A stretch of 64,000 nucleotides of DNA, from contig JAZKBU010000003.1 in NCBI GenBank assembly GCA_040388375.1, positions 124,001 through 188,000 of the forward strand. Reading direction: 5' to 3'. The stretch comes from Bacteroidota bacterium (GTDB lineage Bacteria; Bacteroidota; Bacteroidia; UKL13-3). The position numbers were made by a program, and so were the translations under genes. The stretch's first letter is position 1; each line of letters opens with the position of its first letter. The notes below the pieces were generated by a model. The model was not told the DNA's origin. It searched no databases and saw nothing but the letters and a program-made list of their open reading frames with translations. Below, one piece after another: positions 51,701 to 61,529 of the stretch.

Positions 51701-53991
51701 TTCAGTCAACTGTTAGATTAACTGGTGCTGCTGGTCAATCAAACGTGAAAGTAAGAATGACATTTAACTCAACTACATTTACTTTCTTTGGAGTAGAAGA
51801 AGGTTGGGCTGTTGATAATATTGAAGTTTTTCCTCCTGTTGCACCAACTATGCTTACAGGAACAAAAACAAATATTACAACCAACCAAGCAACTTTAGCA
51901 GGTACTATTGTTAGCAATGGTAATGCAACTATAACTGCAAGTGGTGTGGTGTTTAGTACTATTCCAGCACCAACCCGTGGTGGTTTTGGTGTAGTTGATT
52001 CAGCTACTTCTCCATTGGTAACAGGCGGAAGCTTTACTGTAAATGTTGCAGGTTTAACCAATTCAACTACTTATTACTACCGTGCTTATGCAGTAAATGG
52101 AATTGGTACTACTTATGGTGCTGATAGTACATTTACTACCAATGCCTCGGCTGCGGTACCATCGGTATTAAAAGTACCAGCAACTAATATAACAGCATCA
52201 TCAGTTACTTTTGGTGGAAATATTACTTCTAACGGAGGTGACCCAGTAACAGCCAGTGGTATTGTTTATGGAACAACTTCAAATCCTGCTATTGGTGATT
52301 TAGGTATTGTTGATTCAACTACTAATCCTTTAGTTGCTGCAGGAACCTACTCATTCAGTACAGTAGGGTTAACACATACTACTAAATACTATTACAGAGC
52401 ATATGCTACCAATGGTGTTGGTACCGCTTATAGTGTACAAGATAGTTTTACTACAGCTCCTATTATTTCTACTTTACCATACGCTGAAAATTTTGATGGT
52501 GTAACAACACCTTGGACAACTCAGGCTATCAACGGTAGAGTAAATTCGTGGGCTCGTGGTACACCTACTAAAATAGTTCTTAATAGTGCTTTTTCAGCGC
52601 CAAATGCTTTCGTTACTAACTTAACTGCTAATTACGGTTTAGTTGGTGATGAAGAAGGTGCTTTGGTTTCACCACAATTTAACTTTGCGGCTTTAACTCA
52701 GGATCCTGTAGTAAGATTCAGACATAAAATAAAAACCAACAACGATCCAGGTTGGGATGCAGGTAATGTTGAAATTTCATTGAACGGAGGTACTACTTGG
52801 ACTAAATTAAATGACCAGACAGGAACAAGTACTAATTTCAATACATTAACAAGTTATGCTTGGTATAACAGTACATCAGGTAATGGTTTTCTTACTGCTA
52901 ATAAATTTACAAGTTTAACTTCAGCTTACGCTAGTCAAACCAGCGGATGGATTGAAAGTGCTACTCGTTTAACAGGTGCTGCCGGTCAGTCAAATGTAAA
53001 AATTCGTTTCCATTTTGGTGCTGATGCAGCAGGAACAGATGAAGGTTGGGCAATTGACAATATTGAAGTAGTAAGTGATGTAACACCAACTATACCAACA
53101 GGTACAGTAACCTTAACACCTAACGGAACTTCAGTAAACGTAGCATTTGTACCGGGTAACGGTCAAGGTCGTTTAGTAGTAGCAAGGTTAACTTCAGCTA
53201 CAGCAGTTGTACCTTACGATACAGTTTTATATACAGCTAACGCAGCATTTAGTAGTGGTGACATAACAGGTACAGGAAACTATGTAGTTTACAATGGTAC
53301 AGGTTCATCAGTAAACGTAACAGGCTTAACCACAGTAACAGGTTACAGCTTTGATGTATATGAATACAATGGTAAATATATGCACAATAAATTTGCAGCA
53401 GCCTCAAGCAGTGCTACCACAACTTTACCGGTTAAATTAGTAAGCTTTACAGCAAACAATGTAGAAGGTAATGTACAATTGAAATGGATAACTGCTAATG
53501 AAATAAACAACAAAGGATTTGAAGTAGAACGTTCAGTAGACGGTAAAAACTTCAGTTCAATAGGTTTTATAAAAGGCGCAGGAAACACTAACAAAACAAC
53601 AAACTATAGCAAAATAGATTTAGGCGCATTTGTAGCAACTTCATCAAACGTATTATACTATAGATTAAAACAAGTTGATTTTGATGGTACACCAACCTAT
53701 TCAAATCAGGTAGCAGTGAACGAAAACGAATTGGTATCAAATGGCGTTAAGATTTATCCGAATCCATTTAACAAAACGTTGACAGTAGATATTGCATCAG
53801 ATATAAATACAAACACCACGATAGCTATCACAGATATCAGTGGTAAAGTGATATCAACAACATTGGTACCGGTATCAATCGGAAACAATACAACAACGTT
53901 ACCAAACTTAGATTTATTAACTGCAGGCATTTACTTTGTAAAAGTATCGAACGGTACTAAAACAGAAGTATTTAAAGTAGTGAAATACTAA
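48793..53991 (+). CDS. Giant modular T9SS surface protein B
   Basis: A 1732-residue exported protein with signal peptide ending LSFGQ. Order: an N-terminal jelly-roll domain (about 20-190, starting VLEDFDVSMTPTGW); three rounds of FN3, FN3 and MAM/choice-of-anchor-J jelly roll (from about 190 to 1430); a beta domain; the LPVKLVSFTANN stalk; and a type A sorting domain ending EVFKVVKY. It differs from protein A mainly in its N-terminal domain. From about 51841 it is collinear with protein A from about 43981 at roughly 90% or higher protein identity. Likely surface adhesin or matrix protein. Confidence 0.88.
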   Translation: MKKNYLLALLLFISALSFGQVRVLEDFDVSMTPTGWTNSLNSGTLISRQTTVNSYGRAGVVAAVRANNYNVASGNRARLETNLFTSSVSGDSLSLDVAHRAYPAYTDSLIIHAFDGTSFVRLIGWGSSQLLDTITGITTGTPITGSFTPTSTEWCRKTIALPIGTTQIRFEFFSNFGNIIWIDNIVIATPGAPVVPITGTKSNLTSSSVNLAATIANSFPSVTASGVVIGTSPGPIRGSAIDSASNPLVASGSFTVDVTGLSNATTYYYRTYAVNSVGTSYGPDSTFTTNASAVAPSVLKTAPSNITTTTATFGGNITSDGGSPILASGVVYGTTSNPTIGDPGVVDSTTNPLVSTGTYSFNVAGLAHSTKYYYRAYATNSVGTAYSSIQDSFTTAPIVSALPYLQNFDGAGVTGWSTTIVTGGVNDWVLGTPAKTFINGAYSGTKAYVTGLTGNYAGSDCGVESPQFDFTSQTLVPVLRFKQKFDTDADGDWDGGVVEISINGGAWTRLNSTVGTGSNFNTTLSTGWYNNNTPSGPVGAPKFSYVSSAYTTQVNGWITSITPLVGAAGQGNVKVRFRFGADAFGTDEGWAIDDIEVILPTAPTMVTSTKTNITNNSVTLGGNITSNGNSPVTASGVVIGTSAAPTLGGFGVVDSTTNPVVTVGVYTKNITGLINSTTYYYRAYATNAVGTTYGADSTFTTNGAATVATVTRNVATAVNTTTATIGGTINTDGGDPVTVSGVVYSTTSNPVIGGGSVVDSTTTPLVSLGSFSFNVAGLTHSTKYYYRAYAINSIGTAYSTQDSFTTAPIVSTLPYSENFDGVGNTGWASSAIGGGVNDWQLGTPAKTNINSAYSTPNAWVTKLTGNYSNNSYSGLVSPQFDFTTATADPILRFRHKFRFVQTAIDGAIVEISINNGAWTQLDNTVGTGANFNTANSTSWYSANTSFWNSLSGAMFANNSTSYATQVGGWIQSTVRLTGAAGQSNVKVRMTFNSTTFTFFGVEEGWAVDNIEVFPPVAPTMLTGTKTNITTNQATLAGTIVSNGNATITASGVVFSTIPAPTRGGFGVVDSATSPLVTGGSFTVNVAGLTNSTTYYYRAYAVNGIGTTYGADSTFTTNASAAVPSVLKVPATNITASSVTFGGNITSNGGDPVTASGIVYGTTSNPAIGDLGIVDSTTNPLVAAGTYSFSTVGLTHTTKYYYRAYATNGVGTAYSVQDSFTTAPIISTLPYAENFDGVTTPWTTQAINGRVNSWARGTPTKIVLNSAFSAPNAFVTNLTANYGLVGDEEGALVSPQFNFAALTQDPVVRFRHKIKTNNDPGWDAGNVEISLNGGTTWTKLNDQTGTSTNFNTLTSYAWYNSTSGNGFLTANKFTSLTSAYASQTSGWIESATRLTGAAGQSNVKIRFHFGADAAGTDEGWAIDNIEVVSDVTPTIPTGTVTLTPNGTSVNVAFVPGNGQGRLVVARLTSATAVVPYDTVLYTANAAFSSGDITGTGNYVVYNGTGSSVNVTGLTTVTGYSFDVYEYNGKYMHNKFAAASSSATTTLPVKLVSFTANNVEGNVQLKWITANEINNKGFEVERSVDGKNFSSIGFIKGAGNTNKTTNYSKIDLGAFVATSSNVLYYRLKQVDFDGTPTYSNQVAVNENELVSNGVKIYPNPFNKTLTVDIASDINTNTTIAITDISGKVISTTLVPVSIGNNTTTLPNLDLLTAGIYFVKVSNGTKTEVFKVVKY
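53455..53744 (+). repeat. 290-nt exact direct repeat, copy 2 (in giant protein B)
   Basis: Identical by eye to 45586-45875, in the same orientation 7869 bases away. Flanks differ only by scattered substitutions. Confidence 0.85.
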
Positions 53992-54010
53992 TCAGTATTA
54001 ATAACAAAAT

Positions 54011-54046
54011 AAAAAGAGCTCACCTTTTGGTGGGCTCTTTTTTTAT
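54011..54046 (+). terminator. Rho-independent terminator after giant protein B
   Basis: AAAAGAGCTCACC pairs with GGTGGGCTCTTTT (one wobble) around TTTT, followed by a T-run. Confidence 0.88.
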
Positions 54047-54060
54047 ATACCCAAAGCAAA

Positions 54061-54090
54061 TTTGCCTGCTTTTTTATTTGCATAATTTTG
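54061..54090 (+). promoter_or_regulatory. Bacteroidota promoter for the TonB receptor gene
   Basis: TTTG at 54061-54064, an 18-base spacer, then TAATTTTG at 54083-54090. It matches the phylum consensus at the expected spacing and lies directly behind the terminator. Confidence 0.7.
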
Positions 54091-54118
54091 ATATTTTCGA
54101 CCTTTCTAAATAAATAAT

Positions 54119-57103
54119 TTGAAAACAAAATTACTAGCCTATATTTTTCTGTTTTTAGTATTCAATGAGGTAACTGCACAAACAGTTATTAAAGGAAGTG
54201 TACTCGATGCAAAATCGAACGAGAAACTAATAGGAGTTTCCGTTTTGGTAAAAGGTGCTACGAGGGGTGCTCAAACAGACTACGATGGACAATTTACCCT
54301 AAAAACAGAAGCAAGCCTTCCTCTTACATTAGTAGTTAAATACATAGGTTATGAAGTAAAAGAAATTTCAGTAACCGGTACCAATAGCCCCATTGCAGTT
54401 AAATTAAACAAAGCAGAAAATGCACTGAAAGAAATAAAGATTAGCGATAGCAGGATTACAGAAAAAATAAAACAAAATCCCATTACTGTTGAAACAATGG
54501 ATGCCATTGCCATTAAACAAACATCAGCAGCTAATTTTTATGAAGGTTTAGCGCACTTAAAAGGAGTAGATTTAACATCGGCCAGTATAGGTTTTAAAAT
54601 CATCAATACACGCGGTTTCAACTCCACTTCACCCGTAAGGTCATTGCAGTTAATTGATGGAGTAGACAATCAATCACCCGGTTTAAATTTTAGTCTAGGT
54701 AATTTTTTAGGTGCTTCCGAATTAGATATTCAAAAAGTAGATTTAGTAGTAGGTGCAAGCAGTGCTTATTATGGCCCCAATGCTTTTAATGGAGTTATCA
54801 ATATGCAAACCAAAAGTCCCTTTCTGTATCCTGGGCTAACAGCACAGGTAAAAGCAGCAGAAAGAAATTTGTTTGAGTTTGGTGTACGTTGGGCACAGGT
54901 ATTTAAAAACAAAGCGGGAGAAGATAAATGGGCTTATAAGCTTAATTTGTTTTACATGCGTGCCAATGACTGGAATGCAACCAACTATTCGGCTACTGAT
55001 AATTCTCCAGCAGGTAACAGCAATGCCGGTGGATACGATGCTGTAAACAGGTATGGAGATGAATATGTAAACAGGATATTTTATTCACCCTTAGATGGGT
55101 TAACCAAAGTTGGACAAGGATATTATTTGCGCACAGGTTATGCCGAGCAAAGTTTAGTTGATTACAACTCACGGAACTTAAAAATAAGCGGAGCCTTACA
55201 TTATAAAGTAAAGAAAGACGTAGAACTTATTTATGCCACCAGTTTTGGAACAGGTACAACCGTTTACCAGGGTGATAATAGGTTTAGTTTAAAAGACATA
55301 TTGTTTTTTCAAAACAAATTGGAGATAAAAAAAGACAACAAGTTTTTTGTAAGAATATACTCCACCAACGAAGATGCCGGCAATAGTTACGATGTATACT
55401 CAACAGCTATTCTTATGCAAAATCTATCAAAATCAGATTTAGATTGGGGGAAAGATTATAACAATAGCCTCTTTCAAAATTTATCACCCAAAGTATTACA
55501 ATGGTATTCGCAAAATATTGGACAAGGCCTATTTTTAGATACCATACCGGGTAACAGACGCTTAGGTTATATAGAGAATTATTGGCAAACAAATTTTAGC
55601 GATAGCTTATTTAAGTACCACCAAATGGCTAGAGAAAGGTCAGACAATTTGCCCAGCTCAAATGGAACAGGGGTAGCACGTTTTGAGCCGGGAACTGCTC
55701 GTTTCGATTCCGCTTTTAATTCTATTGTTTCAAGAACAAACAGAGAAGGAGGAAGCCGTTTTTTCGACCAATCAGCATTGTATCATATAGCAGGAGGCTA
55801 TGAGTTTTCATTAATAGGGCTCGATTTTAAGAGTGGTGCCAATTATAGATTGTATACTCCGTTTAGTAAAGGAACCATTTTTTTAGATACAGCAGAAAAC
55901 CAGCGCATATATAACAATGAGGCAGGTGCTTATTTAGGAATAGAAAAAAAGTTTCAATCCGATAATATAAAATTCAATAACGAAGACAGGTTGTTAAATG
56001 CCCAGGTTGGTCTAACCGTAGGTGCTTTAGCAGGTGTTTTGTTCAGCGGTATTGCCAAGCAAACAGGCGTTATTACCAATCCGTTCGATTTATTGTTTAC
56101 CGTTGCAGCTATGCCTATTGCAGCATCGCTGTTAGGCTATGCTTATGACAACGGGGCAACTATTAAACTAAGCTTTACCAACAGGGTAGATAAGAACCAG
56201 AATTTTGATTATTTGTGGTCACCGGCAGCTACATTTTTATTTACTAAAAAGCAGCATGTATTGAGGTTTTCAGCCTCATCAGCCGTACGTAATCCCACAT
56301 TAACCGATCAGTATATAAACCTGAACGTAGGCCGCGCAACCCTGTTAGGCAACTTAAATGGTTTTCAAAATTTAGTTACTACCGAATCGCTTATAGATTT
56401 TTTAAATACACAGGATAGGAGCAAACTATTGTACTTTAATGTAGATGCCGTAAAGCCCGAAAGAGTTAAAACAATAGAGTTTGGTTATAGAACAACTATC
56501 AATAAAAAAATATTTATAGATGCCAGTTATTATTACAGTTGGTACGAAGACTTTTTAGGATATAAAATAGGTACCCAGGTTGATATAGATACCAACTTTA
56601 ACCTGATTAATAGTATAAAAACATATAGAGTTACCACCAACTCAAAACAAGTAGTAACCACCAATGGATTTACAATAGGTGTAAACTATTTTTATAAAAA
56701 CTACTTGGGTTTTGTAACCAATTATAGCTTTAACAAATTAGATAAAGGCAATAGGAACGATGGAATTATACCCGCCTTCAATACACCCGAACACAAATAC
56801 AATATAGGCGTAAACGGACGCGATATTGAATACATGAATAAGAGAGAGAAATGGGGTTATAGCGTTAACTACAAATGGCAGGAAGGTTTTTTGTTTGAAG
56901 GCTCTCCGCAGTTTACAGGCACCGTTCCTGCTTATGGAATGGTTGATGCACAATGGAACTCAACCATAACCAAATGGCATGCAGTGGTGAAAGTAGGAGC
57001 GAGTAATTTGTTAAATAACGAAGTTTATCAGGTATATGGAGGTCCTTATGTAGGCAGGTTAGCTTATATATCATTTACCTTTGAATTGAATAACTGGAAA
57101 TAA
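54119..57103 (+). CDS. TonB-dependent receptor with CarboxypepD_reg domain
   Basis: A 994-residue outer-membrane receptor. After the signal peptide (to about TAQ, residue 22) comes a carboxypeptidase-regulatory-like domain (VIKGSVLDAKSNEKLIGVSVLVKG to about 100). The plug domain carries NPITVETMDAIAI, FKIINTRGFNS, VRSLQLIDGVDNQSPG and VDLVVGASSAYYGPNAFNGVINM. A 22-stranded barrel ends in a strand finishing FELNNWK. It imports an unknown ligand powered by TonB. No SusD partner follows, so it is not a Sus-type polysaccharide locus. The start codon is TTG at 54119; no ATG precedes the signal peptide. Complete at usual length. Confidence 0.93.
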   Translation: MKTKLLAYIFLFLVFNEVTAQTVIKGSVLDAKSNEKLIGVSVLVKGATRGAQTDYDGQFTLKTEASLPLTLVVKYIGYEVKEISVTGTNSPIAVKLNKAENALKEIKISDSRITEKIKQNPITVETMDAIAIKQTSAANFYEGLAHLKGVDLTSASIGFKIINTRGFNSTSPVRSLQLIDGVDNQSPGLNFSLGNFLGASELDIQKVDLVVGASSAYYGPNAFNGVINMQTKSPFLYPGLTAQVKAAERNLFEFGVRWAQVFKNKAGEDKWAYKLNLFYMRANDWNATNYSATDNSPAGNSNAGGYDAVNRYGDEYVNRIFYSPLDGLTKVGQGYYLRTGYAEQSLVDYNSRNLKISGALHYKVKKDVELIYATSFGTGTTVYQGDNRFSLKDILFFQNKLEIKKDNKFFVRIYSTNEDAGNSYDVYSTAILMQNLSKSDLDWGKDYNNSLFQNLSPKVLQWYSQNIGQGLFLDTIPGNRRLGYIENYWQTNFSDSLFKYHQMARERSDNLPSSNGTGVARFEPGTARFDSAFNSIVSRTNREGGSRFFDQSALYHIAGGYEFSLIGLDFKSGANYRLYTPFSKGTIFLDTAENQRIYNNEAGAYLGIEKKFQSDNIKFNNEDRLLNAQVGLTVGALAGVLFSGIAKQTGVITNPFDLLFTVAAMPIAASLLGYAYDNGATIKLSFTNRVDKNQNFDYLWSPAATFLFTKKQHVLRFSASSAVRNPTLTDQYINLNVGRATLLGNLNGFQNLVTTESLIDFLNTQDRSKLLYFNVDAVKPERVKTIEFGYRTTINKKIFIDASYYYSWYEDFLGYKIGTQVDIDTNFNLINSIKTYRVTTNSKQVVTTNGFTIGVNYFYKNYLGFVTNYSFNKLDKGNRNDGIIPAFNTPEHKYNIGVNGRDIEYMNKREKWGYSVNYKWQEGFLFEGSPQFTGTVPAYGMVDAQWNSTITKWHAVVKVGASNLLNNEVYQVYGGPYVGRLAYISFTFELNNWK

Positions 57104-57107
57104 CAAT

Positions 57108-57992
57108 TTAATTCAATAACAACCACTCAAAATCAATTTCCTTTCCATTTGTTTTTCGAATACCCGGGGCTGGGAAATGAATATAGTCAAGTAAGTTTCT
57201 GGTCGTAATAATATATTTATTTTTTGATTTAATAGACCCCAAATTCCAGTCAAGTCCAATGCAAAATTTATTTTCCATCGGACCATTGGTATAAGTTCCA
57301 TAGTTGTCAACACCATAACCTATTGCCAGATTTAAAAAGGGAGGAAAGTATTTTTTATAATTGGTCGATACCAAGTTATGTATATCAAAAGTTAACCAAT
57401 AAATATGGCCACTGTAATCATTACTTAAAACCCAGTTTCGGAAATTATTATTGATATAACCAGCAGTAGGATAATAACCCATTTTAAATTTAAAATATTG
57501 TAAAGGCTTTATATTACGCTGCAAAATACCATAGGTTACACCAAGCGTATTAGCTGTTAAATCTTCAAACGAAAATCCAAATGGGGAAAAGCCATCACCT
57601 AATTCAATACTAACAGCCCAAATCATAGGTAAAGCTATGCTAATGATAGCCTTTGTTTTTTCATTATATTTAGCCAAAGTCATTAATTCATTTACTGCTT
57701 GGTAGTAGTAGTATGAAGTATAAAAATGGCCCAATTTATCAACGCCTAAACTATAATTATCAAAAAAGCCATCTTTTTCAATATTGAATTTTTTTTCTTG
57801 TCCACGCCACCACCAATTATATTGAATAACAAAATTAGCTGTTTGATGTGCAGCCAATCCTACTATTAAATACTTTTGCGTTCTAGTTAATGGATTATTA
57901 GGAATAGCAATAGTCTTAGTACTATCGGTTTGCTGCCCGTTTGCGGCAAACGAAAGAACAATAAGTAGTATATTTAAGTATAATTTATTCAA
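57108..57992 (-). CDS. DUF2279-like exported membrane-associated protein
   Basis: A 294-residue protein with a signal peptide (to about ANGQ, residue 20). Family-like segments include YLIVGLAAHQTANFVIQYNWWW, SLGVDKLGHFYTSYYYYQAVNELM and ELGDGFSPFGFSFEDLTANTLGVTYG. The conserved DKxGHF and E/D-rich helices resemble DUF2279, whose function is unknown. The second half carries amphipathic strands. The start appears to be TTG (57992), three bases beyond the stop of the preceding DUF1207 gene, so both are one operon. An envelope role is inferred. Confidence 0.7.
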   Translation of the reverse strand: MNKLYLNILLIVLSFAANGQQTDSTKTIAIPNNPLTRTQKYLIVGLAAHQTANFVIQYNWWWRGQEKKFNIEKDGFFDNYSLGVDKLGHFYTSYYYYQAVNELMTLAKYNEKTKAIISIALPMIWAVSIELGDGFSPFGFSFEDLTANTLGVTYGILQRNIKPLQYFKFKMGYYPTAGYINNNFRNWVLSNDYSGHIYWLTFDIHNLVSTNYKKYFPPFLNLAIGYGVDNYGTYTNGPMENKFCIGLDWNLGSIKSKNKYIITTRNLLDYIHFPAPGIRKTNGKEIDFEWLLLN

Positions 57993-57995
57993 TAG

Positions 57996-58826
57996 TTAAA
58001 AATCGAAATAAAGGCCTATCGTATTAAATGTTGTGCTTTGTTTATAGTTTTGCCCAATTTCAGTTAGTCCGTTAAACTGGTTAATTGCCAATCTGAGTAC
58101 ATGACTATTTTCAAGTGCATACTTGTAACCTAATTGAAAATTATTAGTGCTTGCAAAGTTGCTTTCCTCCCTAAATTTAAAATCAGCGGCATAATATAAA
58201 AAATTATGATTACCCCATTTTATAGGGCTATGTTCCAATCCAACCTGTAAAATCGAAAAGCCCGATATATTTGTTGTTGTTTTAAAATTATGATTATAAG
58301 TAATACCTCCGTAGGTAAAAAAACGATGAGAGGTGTTTTTATAATTCACAAAAATTTGATAGAAGTCTCTCACGTAATTAATAGGTACTAAACCTGCTTG
58401 TATTGCATCATCGCTTAAGTGTTGACTGGTGTGTCCCATACCGCTTCTTAAAGAAAAATTTTCATTTAACTGAAAATCTAAAAATAAATCGACAAAAAAA
58501 TCAACATTGATCACTTGTCCTCTGTTTGTCCATCGGTTAAGGGTAGTATATACAGTTGATGCTACACTGAACTGTAATTTTTGTTTAGTATTACTAATAG
58601 AAGCTACAGGGAAAATGCCGCCCATACTACCTATGTATCCTCGGCTATCAAAAGGTTTTTGAATGCTTAAACGGTGAGCTCTACTGTCAGCCGTATAAAG
58701 AGGTACAATATGTTTTTGGGGTAATAACTCATATTGATACTTTTGGGTTAACGATTGCTGAGCGTTGCTTTTTGGCATAAGTACAACAAAGAGATATAGA
58801 AAGGTGAAAACGGGCAAGCATTTCAT
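57996..58826 (-). CDS. DUF1207 family exported protein
   Basis: A 276-residue protein with signal peptide (to about SNAQ). DUF1207 signatures: YELLPQKHIVPLYTADSRAH near the mature N-terminus and MGHTSQHLSDDAI in the middle, followed by barrel-like amphipathic strands ending TFNTIGLYFDF. The family probably forms an outer-membrane barrel; function unknown. It is the first gene of a two-gene unit with the DUF2279-like protein. Confidence 0.82.
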   Translation of the reverse strand: MKCLPVFTFLYLFVVLMPKSNAQQSLTQKYQYELLPQKHIVPLYTADSRAHRLSIQKPFDSRGYIGSMGGIFPVASISNTKQKLQFSVASTVYTTLNRWTNRGQVINVDFFVDLFLDFQLNENFSLRSGMGHTSQHLSDDAIQAGLVPINYVRDFYQIFVNYKNTSHRFFTYGGITYNHNFKTTTNISGFSILQVGLEHSPIKWGNHNFLYYAADFKFREESNFASTNNFQLGYKYALENSHVLRLAINQFNGLTEIGQNYKQSTTFNTIGLYFDF

Positions 58827-58856
58827 TACAATTGCAATTAAAAGAAATTAATCCAT

Positions 58857-58890
58857 AAAAAAACACGCCCAAGAGCGTGTTTTTTATTTT
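58857..58890 (-). terminator. Rho-independent terminator after hppA
   Basis: AAACACGC and GCGTGTTT form a GC-rich stem with a CCAAGA loop inside A- and T-runs. Downstream of hppA on the minus strand. Confidence 0.88.
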
Positions 58891-58911
58891 ATATAAAACA
58901 GTTAAGTTTAA

Positions 58912-61356
58912 TTATTTTTTATCGTGTCCTTCATGTCCGTGATGTCCATGTTCTTCACCTTCTTCAGCGCAGCAAGCTTTTCCACCTTTACTATCGCCTT
59001 CTTTACACATTTCTTTGCATTTAGCCATGTCGAATTTACCATCAGCACCGTACATGCTTTGGCACATAGCTTTATCTTCAGGAGAACATTGCATGCTATC
59101 GCAATAAGCAGCACACTCTTCTTTAGTCATGCTCATGCATTTTTCTAAATCACAATTACCTATCATACCGCAATGTGCTGACGAATCCATTTCCGAGCTA
59201 CACTCCATTTTATCTTTACACATCATTTCTTTTTCCGATGTGCTTCCGCCATTAACAGCTATATAAGGAGCAATTACTAATGAAACGATTGACATTAATT
59301 TAATCAAAATATTCATTGAGGGACCAGAAGTATCTTTAAAAGGATCACCAACAGTATCACCAGTTACCGAAGCTTTATGTGGCTCTGATTTTTTGTAATA
59401 CATTTCACCGTTAATCAATACACCTTTTTCAAACGATTTTTTAGCGTTATCCCAAGCACCACCTGCGTTACTTTGGAAAATACCCATTAATACACCACTT
59501 ACTGTAACACCGGCTAATAAACCACCTAATACCTCAGGGCCAAATATAAAACCAACAAGAACAGGAGTAATTAAAGCAATTGCACCTGGCATCATCATTT
59601 CGCGGATAGATGCTTTGGTAGAAATAGCTACACATTTCTCATATTCAGGTTTAGCTTTGTATTCCATAATACCCGGAATTTCGCGGAACTGACGTCTAAC
59701 CTCTTGTACCATGTCCATAGCAGCTTTACCCACCGCTTGGATACACAATGCTGAGAAAATAAAAGGAATCATACCACCAACAAATAAGCCGGCTAATACA
59801 TTAGCTTTATAAATATCAATGGCATCAATACCGGCAATACCCACAAACGCAGCAAATAAAGCCAATGAAGTTAAAGCAGCCGAAGCAATAGCAAATCCTT
59901 TACCAGTAGCAGCAGTAGTATTACCTACCGCATCTAAATTATCAGTACGTTCACGAACTTCAGGAGGTAATTGACTCATTTCAGCAATACCACCGGCATT
60001 ATCAGCAATAGGTCCAAAAGCATCAATAGCTAATTGCATAGCAGTAGTTGCCATCATACCAGCAGCAGCAATAGCCACACCGTATAAACCGGCAAAATAA
60101 TAAGAAGCCATGATACCACCGGCTAAAGTTAAAATAGGAATAACGGTTGATTTCATACCTACCGATAAACCACCAATAATATTAGTAGCATGTCCGGTAG
60201 ACGATTGTTGAATAATTGATAAAACAGGGGCTTTACCCATTGCAGTATAATATTCAGTTACAATACTCATAATGGCGCCAACTACAGTTCCAACTACAAT
60301 AGCTAAGAATACATTTAATTTAGAAAACTCATAACCACGTAAGTTTAAAGTTTCAGGTAACATCCAGTTTACAATGAAGTAAGAAGCAATAACGGTTAAA
60401 ATCATAGATGACCAGTTACCTAAGTTCAATGCATTTTGAACGTTCGATTTATCATCCTTAATAGTAACAAACCAGGTTCCAACGATAGAGAATAAAATAC
60501 CTAAACCACATATAACCATTGGTAACAATATTGGCGACATACCACCAAAATTATCTTGCACAGTAATTTCCTGACCTAATACCATGGTAGCTAAAATAGT
60601 AGCCACATACGAACCAAATAAATCAGCACCCATACCCGCTACGTCACCTACGTTATCACCCACGTTATCAGCAATAGTTGCAGGGTTACGAACGTCATCT
60701 TCAGGAATACCAGCTTCAACTTTTCCTACTAAATCAGCTCCAACGTCAGCAGCTTTGGTATAAATACCACCACCAACACGGGCAAATAAAGCAATTGACT
60801 CAGCTCCCAAAGAAAAACCAGTTAATACCTCAATAGAAGTAATAACCGTATTGGCACCTAAGTCAGCAAATATTTTTAAGAAAACAATGAATAAACCACC
60901 TAGACCTAATACCGCTAAACCAGCAACACCTAAACCCATTACTGTTCCACCTGTAAATGAAACTTTTAAAGCTTGTTTTAAACTAGTACGGGCCGCTTGT
61001 GTAGTACGAACATTAGCTTTAGTAGCTACCTTCATACCAATATAACCGGCAGTTGCCGAAAAAACAGCACCTATTATAAATGCAATAGAAATAACCCAGC
61101 TTGAGTGGATTGCTTTTCCGTTCACTTCATGAATTGTTCCTGAATATGCCAACAAGGCAGCAGCAAAAACAACAAAAATACTCAATACCTTCCACTCCGC
61201 TTTTAAAAATGCCATGGCGCCATCGGCTATATAGCCTGCTAATTCTTGCATATTTTTGTCACCTGCATCCTGCTTGCTTACCCAAGCACTTTTAATGGCC
61301 ATAACAATAAGGCCAACAATCCCCAGTGCGGGAACTAAGTAAATTACATTTTCCAT
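58912..61356 (-). CDS. hppA: K+-stimulated membrane pyrophosphatase with Cys/Met/His-rich C-terminal extension
   Basis: An 814-residue enzyme that couples pyrophosphate hydrolysis to H+ and/or Na+ pumping across the inner membrane. Catalytic motifs DVGADLVGK (204-212) and DNVGDNVGD (230-238) are present. Ala at 482 in [10 protein letters not shown] marks the K+-dependent class. About 16 membrane segments end near residue 702. A soluble tail of about 107 residues (708-814) then follows with 13 cysteines, many methionines and a final HGHHGHEGH cluster. In solved members the C-terminus faces the non-cytoplasmic side, so the tail would be periplasmic. The tail is not part of the normal family. 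It has its own terminator. Confidence 0.95.
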   Translation of the reverse strand: MENVIYLVPALGIVGLIVMAIKSAWVSKQDAGDKNMQELAGYIADGAMAFLKAEWKVLSIFVVFAAALLAYSGTIHEVNGKAIHSSWVISIAFIIGAVFSATAGYIGMKVATKANVRTTQAARTSLKQALKVSFTGGTVMGLGVAGLAVLGLGGLFIVFLKIFADLGANTVITSIEVLTGFSLGAESIALFARVGGGIYTKAADVGADLVGKVEAGIPEDDVRNPATIADNVGDNVGDVAGMGADLFGSYVATILATMVLGQEITVQDNFGGMSPILLPMVICGLGILFSIVGTWFVTIKDDKSNVQNALNLGNWSSMILTVIASYFIVNWMLPETLNLRGYEFSKLNVFLAIVVGTVVGAIMSIVTEYYTAMGKAPVLSIIQQSSTGHATNIIGGLSVGMKSTVIPILTLAGGIMASYYFAGLYGVAIAAAGMMATTAMQLAIDAFGPIADNAGGIAEMSQLPPEVRERTDNLDAVGNTTAATGKGFAIASAALTSLALFAAFVGIAGIDAIDIYKANVLAGLFVGGMIPFIFSALCIQAVGKAAMDMVQEVRRQFREIPGIMEYKAKPEYEKCVAISTKASIREMMMPGAIALITPVLVGFIFGPEVLGGLLAGVTVSGVLMGIFQSNAGGAWDNAKKSFEKGVLINGEMYYKKSEPHKASVTGDTVGDPFKDTSGPSMNILIKLMSIVSLVIAPYIAVNGGSTSEKEMMCKDKMECSSEMDSSAHCGMIGNCDLEKCMSMTKEECAAYCDSMQCSPEDKAMCQSMYGADGKFDMAKCKEMCKEGDSKGGKACCAEEGEEHGHHGHEGHDKK

Positions 61357-61529
61357 TCTTTATATTATCTCTTTTTAAAAATCGTGCGAAAATAGGGTAT
61401 AGGAACTAAAACACCAACTGCGATTTAAAAAGCTGTTTTAATGAGATAAAACCCATTATTTTTCACCTTTTAATAAAAATTGTTACCCTTTTGTGTTATA
61501 GTAATTAAAGAGGTAAATATTTAAGCCAG

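Noticed and set aside
58924-59148. Plus-strand open frame opposite the hppA tail (Phe/Ser/His-rich)
   Set aside because: Antisense to a recognisable coding region with composition explained by the reverse complement of Cys/Met/Lys codons; no start context or homology pattern.
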